A program made the translations under genes and the position numbers. The notes under the pieces were generated by a model that was given only the letters and a program-made list of their open reading frames with translations, ran no database searches and had not been told where the DNA came from. DNA of 64,000 nt from Dryococelus australis (taxonomy: Eukaryota > Arthropoda > Insecta > Phasmatodea > Phasmatidae), in NCBI GenBank assembly GCA_029891345.1, contig CM057005.1:67155760-67219759 (forward strand), in the 5' to 3' direction. How positions within the stretch are numbered: position 1 is the first letter of the stretch; the number at the start of each line of letters is the position of its first letter. Below, in pieces: positions 44,560 to 54,985 of this stretch.

Positions 44560-45886
44560 TAACGATGAAACACGTGTGTTTGGTCATCCCTGCGTGAAAG
44601 TCGAGCTGATGCTCGAAACGTAAGGACAAACTTTCTGAAATACTACAAGAAAGGAAAATAATTACGAGAAGTTCCATCCCGGGACACGAAAGGAGAAAAA
44701 GGTAAACACAAGGGATAAGGAGGGGGGGGGGATGAAGTGTTGGCAGTGTAACAGAGTGATGTGAAAACGGAGAGAGGATGAGAATGGAGTTTCAACGCAG
44801 CCTCGTGGAACTGAGGGTGAGAAATAAAAGAGCGGAATAACGGGAGAAAATGTTTGTTGCGCCTGCAGCAGTAAAAAAATAAATGATAATCGGATATTGG
44901 TGTAAATGATGAAGGGAAACGGGATAAAGAACAAACGCCATCCATGGGTGTAACCAATACATTTTCCAAAGGGAGGCATCGGAATTGGAAAAAGTTTCCT
45001 TCAGAGAAGTGTGAGGTTTAAAATGACGTTTTACGCTAAATGCGTACAACAAACATTCGCTGCTTTTAATATGAATTATTATTTTTTTTATGATTTACAA
45101 TACGCAATATTATATTAAATACAAATGCACAAACAAATATCAAAATAAAATAACTGAAAAAAAATAATATTGGAAGAACTCAATGACTCCTCCTAGCAGG
45201 GACTTGCATTTTGAAGTAACGTTGTTAATAAGCAATTAATTTGTTATAAAAATTGTTATTTTACTTTTCATAGAAAAAATACCGTTTCCAGGGGAGGGTA
45301 AGTGCCTCCACCCCCCCCCCCCCTTCCCCTTTTCGCACTCCTGATGACACCCATAACTCCAATGCTTTTTTCAGACGAGGTAAGAAGAAATGAAAATGCA
45401 GTTAATGATGAAAAACTTCGTAAAAAGTTGTTTATGTGCGTGAAGGAAAAGCATTTTGTACACAGAATGCAGTTATCCTGTTTATTTATTTTACTGCTTG
45501 CATGCATATCTGCTACAGTAGGCATGTCATTTCGATGAGGAAATTTTCAGTATATGTAATCGCAGGGCAATCTTCATGAAATTTCTAGTAGTCATGAATT
45601 CCAGTGGCATGTAAGTATTTATGCAAATTGTCGTGTGATAACGTTGTACATATTAATACAAGACACGTATTCACTTACGCCTATATAAATTTCATTGCAC
45701 ACTGGTCAGTGTGGCGTTTACAGCAGTCTGATGTTTCACAGTTTTTTAATCATGCAATTCAATTACGATTCGCCACTGGGGTCGGCGGCTGGCCATTAGA
45801 GCTACAAGAAAGGAGACAGCGTGATGTATCAATGCAAATTATAAGATAATATAAATGCAGAGACGTAGTCATTAAAAGCGGGATGG
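44560..45886. other. Unassigned; purine-rich plus strand at 44640-45010
   Basis: The strong purine bias at 44640-45010 leaves long stop-poor frames on the minus strand (105-108 codons, Phe/Ser/Pro-rich, no motif). C14 at 45311-45324 and an AT-rich stretch follow. No gene called. Confidence 0.4.
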
Positions 45887-45889
45887 ACC

Positions 45890-46273
45890 CCCGTGGGAGC
45901 GATACGGGCGACACTAACACGCACGCCTAGTGCCTCATCGCTCCTACGCTCAAGGAGTGCACTGTTTCCGCCGTAACTCTGTACTGTGCAAATTAACTCT
46001 CTAACATAGGAGTTTAATTACACGCGATGAAAGACCACAGATTAAACTGCGCCTGTATATTTATACTTTTCGCTTCCCGCTCAAGGAAACGGCAAAGGCA
46101 AGCTTTAAAATTGCGATATTTGACCATTTTCACGGTTTTTTTTTCTCCAAGAATACACTTAATATGACAAAAGTAATAAATAATAGAAAAATAGTGCCAT
46201 AGATAATTGGTTTTTTTTTTTTTTTTTTTTTTGTAACAAAAAGTCGTATTTGAAGAACATTTATTTACCGAGA
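45890..46273 (+). mobile_element. TTAA-type MITE family D, copy 3, right end missing
   Basis: TTAA then AAGCGGGATGGACCCCCGTG at the left, GCGATACGGGCGACACTAAC, ACGCGATGAAAGACCACAGA, ACATTTATTTACCGAGA, then loss of similarity. The 147-codon minus frame across it is incidental to the repeat's poly-Lys tract. Confidence 0.75.
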
Positions 46274-46376
46274 ACTTCCTTCGCTTGTGCCAGCAGTTCA
46301 AAGACGATAATTCCCGCGTGGAACAAGCGCACAGTACAAATAAATTATCAGTGTAAGCACGTCGTGAATACCCATA

Positions 46377-46766
46377 CAGACTGTTCACGATAAAGTTCGC
46401 GATAAAATTGTCACTGCTCCTACCTGTATACATATCAACATGCGCACCGAGTGACATGCGCCCGGTAAAGTTGGTAACAACGGATGGAAAGTAGTTCCAT
46501 ATCTTAACGTCGAATAAAAAGTGTTAGGTAACCATTTGCGATAATTTAAATTATTTATTTCGCTCTCTGTTATTTTAATGCGTCAGTTTGTATAAATTGG
46601 CCGATCTAAAAAATGTTTACTTTTCTAATAATTTCACTGTTTCACTTAACTGACGAATTAATAAAGACATGAGGCCCATGGCAATAAGACGGAAGAACAT
46701 ACAACGTAAATAAAAGTATATATCAAGCAGGGCTTTCAAAAATGCTCATTTTACCGTGAACAGACT
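46377..46766 (-). mobile_element. MITE family A copy
   Basis: CAGACTGTTCACGATAAAGT, GGTAAAGTTGGTAACAACGG, GTGTTAGGTAACCATTTGCG, ending TTTACCGTGAACAGACTA. TA-flanked. Confidence 0.88.
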
Positions 46767-47042
46767 ATAGAAAGAAATCACCAACAAGAAGTATCACACG
46801 CTAGGCTCAAAATGAAGCTATGTTCAATAGGAAGGAGACTGTGAATCAACGACCTTGTGGAATTTCGCGAAACGTAGTATTTGTTATGGCAGTTATAAAT
46901 AAGAAATGCATTCTTCTGGACCGATTTTCTAGTGCGGGGCAGGGAACTGGTGCAATGAAGGGGAAAGTAGAGAACACAAGGTCGCGTTTTTATCTCGGCA
47001 GAGAATTGCGTCAATTGGGTAACTTCAGCTGCCGAGCGAGTA
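46767..47042. other. Spacer between two head-to-head family A copies
   Basis: Short overlapping frames without motifs; no repeat match. Confidence 0.4.
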
Positions 47043-47471
47043 TAGACTGTTCACGGTAAAATGAGCACTTTTTTTGGAATCCCTGCTTAAGATCTACTTG
47101 TATGCACGTTGTGTATTCTTCAACCTAATGTAAAATCAACATTGTCATGGACCTCATCACTTTATTTATGCGTTGGTCAAGTGAAACTGGGAAATTATTA
47201 CAAAATTAATTATCTAAAAATCTGCTTGTTTTTACACTTCGGTGCATTAAAATAAAACAGAAAGCGGGCGTAATAATTTAAGTTATTACAAATGGTTAGT
47301 TACCTAACATTTTGTATTCGACGTCAAGATAAGGAACTACTTCCCTTTTATCGTTACCAACTTTACCGGGCGCATGTCACTCAGTGCGCCCGTTAAAATG
47401 TTTGCAGGTAGGAGCAGTGACAATTTTCTAAGGTTGAATTCAAAAGTGCTCACTTTACCGTGAACAGCCTA
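47043..47471 (+). mobile_element. MITE family A copy
   Basis: TAGACTGTTCACGGTAAAAT, TCCCTGCTTAAGATCTACTT, GTTACCAACTTTACCGGGCG, ending CTTTACCGTGAACAGCCTA. TA-flanked. Confidence 0.9.
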
Positions 47472-47477
47472 TAAAGT

Positions 47478-47592
47478 ATTTCACTCACGCATTCAGTCCA
47501 ATAGTCCAGCCTGCCAGTCGCACTGGCTCGCAATCGCAGATTTTCCTCCCGCTGGTCACAACTGGCGCTACTCGCTCTTCTAGCGCGTCGCT
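47478..47592 (-). repeat. LTR-like fragment
   Basis: TTTCACTCACGCATTCAGTC, CAATAGTCCAGCCTGCCAG and CAATCGCAGATTTTCCTCCC match 13590-13710 in the same orientation. A small decayed piece of the same LTR-like family. Confidence 0.5.
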
Positions 47593-48682
47593 TAACGTCA
47601 CACAATAGTTTATTAGCGAATCTCCCTCCCCCCCCCCCCCCACACACACACACCCACACTTAATCCGTTTTCTTAAGTTAACAAGTAAATTTTGTGTGAT
47701 TTTTCATAAATATTCCCCAGTTTCAAAATTGCTAATAAGTAATTAATTTTCTTAGCGAAGTTTTTGTTACTAATTTTAAAAACATGCGTGTCTTCATTTT
47801 ATTATTTTAATTTAATATTTGTACTATACTTGAAAAGATAAAATAATTGTCGACAGAAACAAAGTAAAAAGAAAGCAAAATTTGTAGGAACGTAAAAATA
47901 ATAATAGTTACACTGCACTAGAACATGTAATGAAACCGCTTTGATTACAATTATCTTTACATGTTCTATTACGATTGGCTGATTCTTCATATATTACCTT
48001 GGTAAAGTTAACTTAACGTGGCTGCAGTTGTACACAAACACGATTATGTGATAAGAGCAATTGCAACTAAAGCACACGAAAGTACATACTCTCGACAGTG
48101 ATTTAGCCATAAGTGAGCAGCAAGACCAAGTTAAAATAAAAATTTTTAAAAAACCTGTGAAAAAAAAAGAAAAATTTTATACGTACGCGACAAGACCGCC
48201 AAAAGAAGCGAGGAGCGGAGTTTTTTTTCTATTTACTGGAAGCTCTTACTGCTCCCAGTTAACGATAGACTCCACACACATAGTAACCGTGTTATTCGAA
48301 TGGGCCATTTCTGGAAACCAATTTCAGCAGGCCCGCTACGAAAATAAGCTTCTGCCTTCTGCGGCGTTTCCTCGCTTGGAGCTCCCGTAGTAAGCCAGCA
48401 GGACTACAGTTGGTAAGGTGCCACTTGCAAGACAAGACCGACAACTATTTTCCTGGCCTGGACGAACAACAAATTGCTACGAACACAACAGTGCAGCATT
48501 ATTTAAAACTAAACATACTAAACGAACGCTTTGTTTTTAAATTAAAGCTACAGCACCAAATCACTTCAGAATTACTGTTGAATGTACTTTATTATTGGAA
48601 AAAAATCAATCGTCTCCCTCTCTCTGTCCCCCTGTGTGTGTGCGTGCGTGTGCGTGCGTGTGTGCGAGAGAGAGAGTTAGTG
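47593..48682. other. Unassigned; C14 plus CA tract, then AT-rich DNA
   Basis: C14 at 47628-47641 runs into a CA tract. Frames of 109-125 codons at 48061-48787 are Lys/Leu-rich without motifs, and the second runs through a TG/GA microsatellite (48636-48676). Not called. Confidence 0.35.
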
Positions 48683-48786
48683 GTCCCCATCTTCTCCATC
48701 CCCTGCCATTTCATTCCGGCGCTGCTCCATACTCACCTCAAATCACCCTCATCGGCTCGCAAGACCTCGCAAAATCTCTTCTCTTA
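48683..48786 (+). mobile_element. tRNA-derived SINE, family 1, 3' part only
   Basis: CATTTCATTCCGGCGCTGCT, CCATACTCACCTCAAATCAC, CTCATCGGCTCGCAAGACC, then directly an ACTC tetramer array, which may be the SINE's own simple-repeat tail. Confidence 0.75.
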
Positions 48787-48819
48787 ACTCACTCACTCAC
48801 TCACTCACTCACTCACTCA
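48787..48819. repeat. (ACTC)n tetranucleotide repeat
   Basis: Eight units directly after a SINE 3' end. Confidence 0.95.
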
Positions 48820-48896
48820 TCTCCTCCAATCTACATAAAAACCTTTCAAACAGAAAGTGGTTCGTGTATCTACGTTGTCAATTGTATGCCTTTCTA

Positions 48897-49100
48897 TAGG
48901 CTATTCACGGTAAAGTAAGCACTTTTGAAAGTTATTTTATTGTAGTCTTAGACGTTAACTTCCGCGCTCGGTGGACTATACACACTGTTTGTTACTTACA
49001 TGATAATGTTTATTTTGAAATGTGTTTAAACGTTGGAAAATGACTGAAAGAAAAAAGTAACTAGGGCCTCAAAAGTGCTCACTTTACCATGGACAGTCTC
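48897..49100 (+). mobile_element. MITE family B copy
   Basis: TAGGCTATTCACGGTAAAGT, TTAGACGTTAACTTCCGCGC, GTAACTAGGGCCTCAAAAGT, ending CTTTACCATGGACAGTCTC. TA-flanked; slightly shortened inside. Confidence 0.87.
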
Positions 49101-49299
49101 TACATGTCAGTTAAACCTTCCGTACCCAGTACTTGATATACTAGTAATATCGAGTAATTTCCGGACAACTAACCAAGACATGTCGAAAATGGATAGTCGT
49201 AAATAATCACACAGACTTTTACGTACAAAAGACCCGTCGAAAAGGCTATTAATGTGAAAATCGTCGAGAGTTTTATCCCAAAATGTAGGTAAAGCATTA

Positions 49300-49490
49300 C
49301 TTTCGACCAGGGTGATCCGTGTTCGATTCCCTGCAGTTTCGCAAAATATTTCCGCAAGTGGGAAACATCGCAGACGTTGCTGGTGGCCAGTGGGTTTTAT
49401 TGTGGTTCTCCCATTTCTTCAGTTCTTGCATTCCCTTGCGCATATCTATCTCCATGTCACTTCACTCCTGTGTGCACTAAATATATTGCT
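49300..49490 (+). mobile_element. tRNA-derived SINE, family 1, old copy
   Basis: CGACCAGGGTGATCCGTGTT, box B-like GTTCGATTCCCTGCAG, CCGCAAGTGGGAAACATCGC and CCAGTGGGTTTTATTGTGG keep the SINE order but are strongly diverged. Confidence 0.55.
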
Positions 49491-51449
49491 GATTAGCAGC
49501 CTCCAAATCACTCAAGGACAGTAAATACAACTAGATATACTGGTAAAATTACTTTCATGTCACACTAGCAACAAAAACTGTTTAGTAGATTTATAAGTAC
49601 ATTTCATTTACACATACTTCTGACAGCGTGATAACCATAGCTATGCGAGTTTTTTTCTTGGACATATTCACAAACACATTTATCAACCAATGAAAAATTG
49701 ACAATTGTGCGCAGCCCAGTGACGTAATAACGTCAATCAACAGACCAGTGGGTTAGGGGGACAGGGTCTTATGAAGTATCTGGCACCCTCTTGGTTCTAG
49801 AACTACATCCCGCCCCGAAATTTTACTTTCATTTACGCACACAAAGCGACTATTTGTAAAATGTATGGCTATTTAATGAGAGCAATAATAACACTGCATT
49901 ATATAATTGTTTAGTGAGCTCTTTCATCAACTTAAAAGACGTAGGCATTAATTTACAAGTGTCACACTGATACACAAAATTTTTGCGCGTTTCTTGTCAT
50001 AAGTTGTGTAACACATCGAATCATCACATTATACTAATAAAGTTTTCTTACCACAGTCTTTAAAATAAACACGCGAAATATACCTCTCGGCTCCATTAAA
50101 TAATTAATGACACACAACTAGGAACAAATCAGCAAAACTTTAATTTATAGCACTAAAAACAGTTCATTTTTCAGATATTTTTACCCTATTTTGAAATTCC
50201 CATGAACAACAACAAATGAAAATAATTTAAAAGGCACGAAATTTTTCCCTATATGTCATAAATTTCAAAATAGCATTTAAATCGTTCCCAGAACTTCTGC
50301 CTAAAATGTGTTCAGTAAAATACTTCTCCAAATAATTCGCCGTAATTGCATTACGTATCACTTTTGGGGTAAACATGTACACTCACAAAAAGTTCATACA
50401 GACCCGTAGCCATAGACCTCCGCGCCCCTAAATTTTTTTTAGCCCCTCCTAAATTTTAATAAATAATTTAATTTCACGTGAAAAGCACATATCACTACGG
50501 TCTGCGAGAAATTATACCAGTAAGATTGTTTACACTAAACAATACTTATAGTAATCTTTTCATACTTGTTTCTCTTTGGTGTTGTCTCCTGCCTGGGCCA
50601 ACAAACCCACAGGAAACCATTTGAAACTGTGCAATACCCTCTGTTGGCTGGCGAAGCTATACGCTTCGATAATTGCTGTTTTGGATGTGAACATCAGAAG
50701 GAGATGTCGCATGTCACTAGCACATGAAGAATGCCAACTTTTTGTAAGTAGAATATAATTGGTGGATCGGGTACAAAGGGACCTGGGAGAGGAGATGAGG
50801 CGCCAGCTGACTGCTATGCTGTGACGTCACCCGACTGCCATATTAGGTCTGGGTGACGTTAACCTTGACACACAAAATTGACCTTGACCCCGTGCCCATA
50901 AACTAGGATAAACTTGAACCCAAAATATATACAATTTCTTTAATACAAAAATTACGAACATATAAAATTAAACTATTATTAAAGACTTGCTTTTATCAAT
51001 ATTTAGATCAATCTCGAACTCTTTCCATCAATCGGCACCGCAAATGGCACCACAATCAGTAATCCACACACGAATCCACGCCAATTAACACAAATCCTTC
51101 GCAATCCTCCTATACAATCGATAGCAACTCATGCCAATCCTTCGATCAATCCTAATCCTTCAGTCGATCCTTTAATCGATCCTTCTGTTTTCCCCCACCC
51201 ATATATACAGAAATTACATTCGTTCGCCTACTGTCTACTAATTTGTACATGTAGATAGAATTAATGTTTTGCATGCATTTTTTAATACGTAGTCTTTATT
51301 ATTATTCTCTATGCAGATCTTTTTGTTAAAAGTTAAGTGCTCATAGCACCACTTTAAAGTTATGAGGGGTGAAAGGACACAACACAAAAAAAAATAACAC
51401 ACACAATTATTTCAGAAGAAAGCAGTTCATCACATAATTCTATACAATC
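49491..51449. other. Mostly AT-rich, no gene recognised
   Basis: A TTGACCTTGACC-type motif cluster at 50855-50890 and a degenerate AATCC-TTCGAT minisatellite at 51085-51190 are the only structures seen. Confidence 0.4.
51085..51190. repeat. Degenerate minisatellite of AATCCTTCGATC-like units
   Basis: Repeated variants of AATCCTTCG, CAATCGATC and CGATCCTT about every 12-18 bases; purity is low. Confidence 0.55.
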
Positions 51450-51459
51450 CCTGACCTTA

Positions 51460-52445
51460 AGTTCACTAATGATTGAAGATATCTCGCAATTGTGCGAGAA
51501 GTCTCCACCATGTTGGAAAGTGATCGAATGTATGAGACTATCAACAGGTTCATTAGAATCTTCGGTAAATAGATAGCCAGTATTCTTAACGTCTTTTGCC
51601 TACTTCATGTTGCTTGTTGCAGAAAATGTGTTGGAGGGGTGTGTCAGTGCATCGAGAAAATCGCCATCATCGCCTTCAGAACTATCACTGTCATCATGTT
51701 CATTTTCACCAATATTCTCTTCATGGTCATCTTCACCTCCTGTTTTGTATTCTATATTTGATTTGTTTTTCTTTGTAGCAGGAGTTGTATGCTCATCAGT
51801 ATTTAGAGCAACGACCATTTATTTTGAAGTTCGTCGACTACTTCACGCGAAATTCTTGCAAGCGGAGGTATATTCCACACAAACCGACTTTACTGTACTC
51901 ATTCCGTCTTTAGCACTAACCGTCTCATCAAAATCGTCTGTCGAATCAGTACCAATAGATGCAGCAAGAGGTATTGCTGGCAACACTTGCCGACTCCCAA
52001 CAGACGAATCCTTGGAGGAATCGGTACATTATTTCAACGTATCGCATTGCATAAACTGCATGGGACCAATGTCATAATGCTTCATGCTTCATCACGCGAA
52101 AAGGACTCTTCCTACAGGTCGTTCTCTTATACCGACGAGCATTTTGACCATATGTGAAAACTAGATCGCAGAATCGGCACTGACGACAACCAGTTAGCGA
52201 TGATGCAGGTCGCCGCTTCATGATCGTAGAGGTCAAAGGCATGCCTTCGGATTCACAATTCATCTTCGTAGTATGATGGGACAACGCTTCCAAATCGATA
52301 TTCACCTCACAGGGTTAGAATGACAACAGTCATTTTTTACTATAAATTCGACTATTTTTACAGTAAAAAGCCCATTTTTGTCCTCAAAAGGCCTTCTACA
52401 ATAAAATTTAAATGACAGAACTTTCGGAGCACTCTGAGAAATACC
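51460..52445 (-). pseudogene. Left arm of an inverted zinc-finger coding repeat (broken, unclassified)
   Basis: Minus-strand coding remnant homologous to the plus-strand arm at 52702-54150. Going 5' to 3' on the minus strand it shows a Cys2-type finger start (CRFCDLVFT, near 52190), then a low-complexity middle, then a strongly acidic Asp/Glu/Ser segment (near 51660-51750) and a tail similar to the other arm (near 51560-51620). It is shorter than the other arm by roughly 0.4 kb. The family is not recognised; a virus-like or large mobile element with long inverted ends is one possibility, so it is treated as a fossil. It has several breaks. Confidence 0.5.
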
Positions 52446-52701
52446 ATATACTCGTTCACCCCATAAGAAAACATACAGATTGAAATATAAAATTATTTAA
52501 ATTAATGCAAACGTAATTATGTATAAATAGTAAAATATTTAATAAAAAATTATTTTTAATTAATGTTATACATAATTATGTACATATAAATATGTAAATA
52601 TAAAATTATTTAAAATTCAAGTGTATATATGCCTAAAAGTATATTTAAATAACATATTGTTATTTAAGTATGTGTGTGTTATCTACTGCGGCGAACGAGT
52701 A
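52446..52701. other. AT-rich spacer between the inverted arms
   Basis: About 255 bp of very AT-rich DNA with short palindromic runs such as ATTATTTAAATTAAT. Nothing else is visible. Confidence 0.7.
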
Positions 52702-54150
52702 TGTTGTTTTCTCAGAGTGCTCTCATATTTCTTTACATATAAATTTTATATTGGAAAGCCGTTTGTGGGCACAAGCTCGGCTCTTTACTGCAAAAAGAAC
52801 CGCAAAATAACAGTTGAGATTCTGACAACGTGAGTTGAACATCAATTTGGAAATGGTCTCCTGTCATACCACGAAGATGAATTGTGAATACGAAGGCCTG
52901 CCTCTAACCTCAACGATAATGGAGCCATGACCCGCATCATCGCTAAGTGGTTATCGCCAGTGCCGATTCTGTGATTGAGTTTTCACCTCCGACTCGGAAT
53001 GCTCAGCCACATGAGCGAACCATCTGTACGAAGAATCCACCGCACACACCACAATAAGCACCACATGCTTCGCAATTAGCTCCACAAACAGATCTGCGCA
53101 CTCCACAATCAGTTCCGCACGCCCCCAATGAGGTGTCAGCCTTGAGGAGTCAGTACTGTGCAGTAGTAGTACAAGTGTTTGAAGTCGCATATACTTGAAG
53201 ACTATGCAAACCATTGACGATGTGCAATCGTGTATGTCGTGTACGGCTACATGCAAACGTCCATCAATTGCTCGACTATTACATGGAAAACAATGTTGTT
53301 ATTGTGCCAAGATCTTCAGTAAAAGTTGTAAAGCACGACGTCATGAAAAGAGCAGATGTTCAAACAACTGACCTCCAAAATACTCACGTGCGATATGTGC
53401 GGCACAACATTTGGTAGAAGCGACAATTTAAAGAGACACACTGGTGCGTTTAAAGGTAATGCACATTTGTTTGACTCGAGACAACATGCATTGACTTCAT
53501 TATCTCCTGTTAATATACTAAATAAAATGTTCGCAGACGACGACGGAACTCGCAAGATGAAACGTTACGACAATTGGCTAATGCAGTTTATACAAGGTGA
53601 TACAGTGAAGAAACGCACCCATATCTGCAAGGATCCGTCTTTTGAAAGCCAGCAAGTATGTCGTCAATACCCCCTGATGCATCGATGGGTACTGATTCCG
53701 CAGAATATTATGAGACCGTAAATGCTAAAGACGGAATGAGAAGCCTATGAGGCATGGCAGAGTCGGTATGTGTAGACTGTACACTTGTAAGATATTTGCG
53801 TGAAGTCGACAAACATCAAAATTAACGGTCGCCGGCTCTGAATATTGAAGAGCATACAACTTCTGCTACAAATAACAGAAAATTTGATATAGAAAACAAA
53901 ACAGCAGGTAAAGCTGACAATGAAAAAAGCATTGATGAAAATGAACATGAAGACAGTGATAGTGCTGAAGATGATGATGATGATGGCAATTTTCTCGATG
54001 GATTGATGCACTCCTCTAACAAAGTTGCTGCATCAAGTGACCTGAAGAAGGCAAAAGATGCCGAGAATACTGGTTACATATTTCTCGAAGACCCGAATGA
54101 ACTTGTTACTCAGATACTTGACTGGACTTCAAAAACCCAGGTATCCTACT
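52702..54150 (+). pseudogene. Right arm of an inverted zinc-finger coding repeat (broken, unclassified)
   Basis: Starts with the same TTTCTCAGAGTGCTC motif as the left arm read inward. It holds a first finger start (QCRFCD, near 52960), two further finger-like motifs near 53305-53450 (CYCAKIFSKSCKARRHEK and CDMCGTTFGRSDNLKRH, of C-x2-C-x12-H type), then a Ser/Thr region and an acidic segment near 53910-53990. Similarity to the opposite arm is strongest at both ends, including the acidic segment. Finger number suggests DNA or RNA binding. Broken at several places; not assignable to a known host gene. Confidence 0.5.
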
Positions 54151-54547
54151 TCACATCCTATGGATCCTACTCCACATGGGGTTAATTTGAATTAATTTAT
54201 GGATTATCAATTCGATTGAAAGGAATAATCCTTAATACTATATTAATCCGATGAAAATGGAAAGGCTTGAATTTATTGAAAGGATTAAATTTAATAAAAG
54301 GGTTAAATGTATTGAAAGGGTTTATTTTATTTTATTTTCTTGATTTTGTTGTTGTACTTCTTTCTTTATTTCTTTCCTTTTGTGGGGAGCTCTGTACGAT
54401 GTTGACAGTGTGGTGCCTACAGGCGACTGACCAGTGTGGTGGGTTGCAATGTGTTATATAGGTGTTGAGTTGAGTGCAATAGTGTTCTAAGGGTCATTTT
54501 TCTTATTTTTTCTAATTCTAATTTTGATGTGTTTGTATTTTTTATGA
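54151..54547. other. AT-rich; short tandem repeat
   Basis: Includes a degenerate tandem repeat at 54258-54328 of TTGAAAGG-TTAAATTTAATA-like units, translating as LNLIKG-type repeats by chance. Confidence 0.5.
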
Positions 54548-54985
54548 ATGTATTTAACACACAAGAGAAATTAAGTGTTCTATGTATGAATAAATAACAC
54601 GAGAGAGAGAGAGAGAGAGAGAGAAGTATAACTACCTGGTCTCATAAAGAAACAAGTGTAATTACAAGACTCTCCAGTATGGAATTAAACGTAACGTGAT
54701 TTACTACCCTGAGCTGTATGCTAGCAATATATTTAACATACAAGAGAAATCCAGAGTCTTTAAACGAGTCCTACGTACGAATAAATTACACACCTCGAAT
54801 CGCAAATTTCAAACGATCACGACTACGCGAATAAAAAGTGCAATTACGTGACTCTCCAGTATGGAATTAAATGTAACGTGATTTACTACCCTGAGCTGTA
54901 TGCTAGCAATATAATTTACACGAGAGAGAAGTATAACGAATGAACACAATTATGTGAGTATGGAGTTAACGATCTACAACAAAAT
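54548..54985. repeat. Tandem repeat of about 180 bp, two units and a partial third
   Basis: ACTCTCCAGTATGGAATTAA, CGTGATTTACTACCCTGAG and CTGTATGCTAGCAATAT occur at 54670-54730 and again at 54850-54912 with few changes. The preceding AACA-ACAAGAGAAAT and TACGAATAAAT blocks are repeated with the same period. A GA microsatellite (54601-54624) sits in the first unit. Confidence 0.8.
54601..54624. repeat. (GA)n microsatellite
   Basis: Twelve GA dinucleotides inside the first unit of the 180-bp tandem repeat. Confidence 0.95.

Noticed and set aside
46014-46457. 147-codon minus frame with a poly-Lys stretch
   Set aside because: Covers family D copy 3 and part of a family A copy; the Lys run is the T tract of D read in reverse.
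48781-48820. Regularly spaced repeats suggesting a CRISPR-like array
   Set aside because: It is a plain ACTC tetranucleotide repeat after a SINE; no spacers, and the window is eukaryotic.
51607-52077. 156-codon plus frame, the longest in the window
   Set aside because: It runs antisense to the minus-strand arm of the inverted zinc-finger repeat, whose minus-strand reading matches the other arm, so the plus frame is a shadow.
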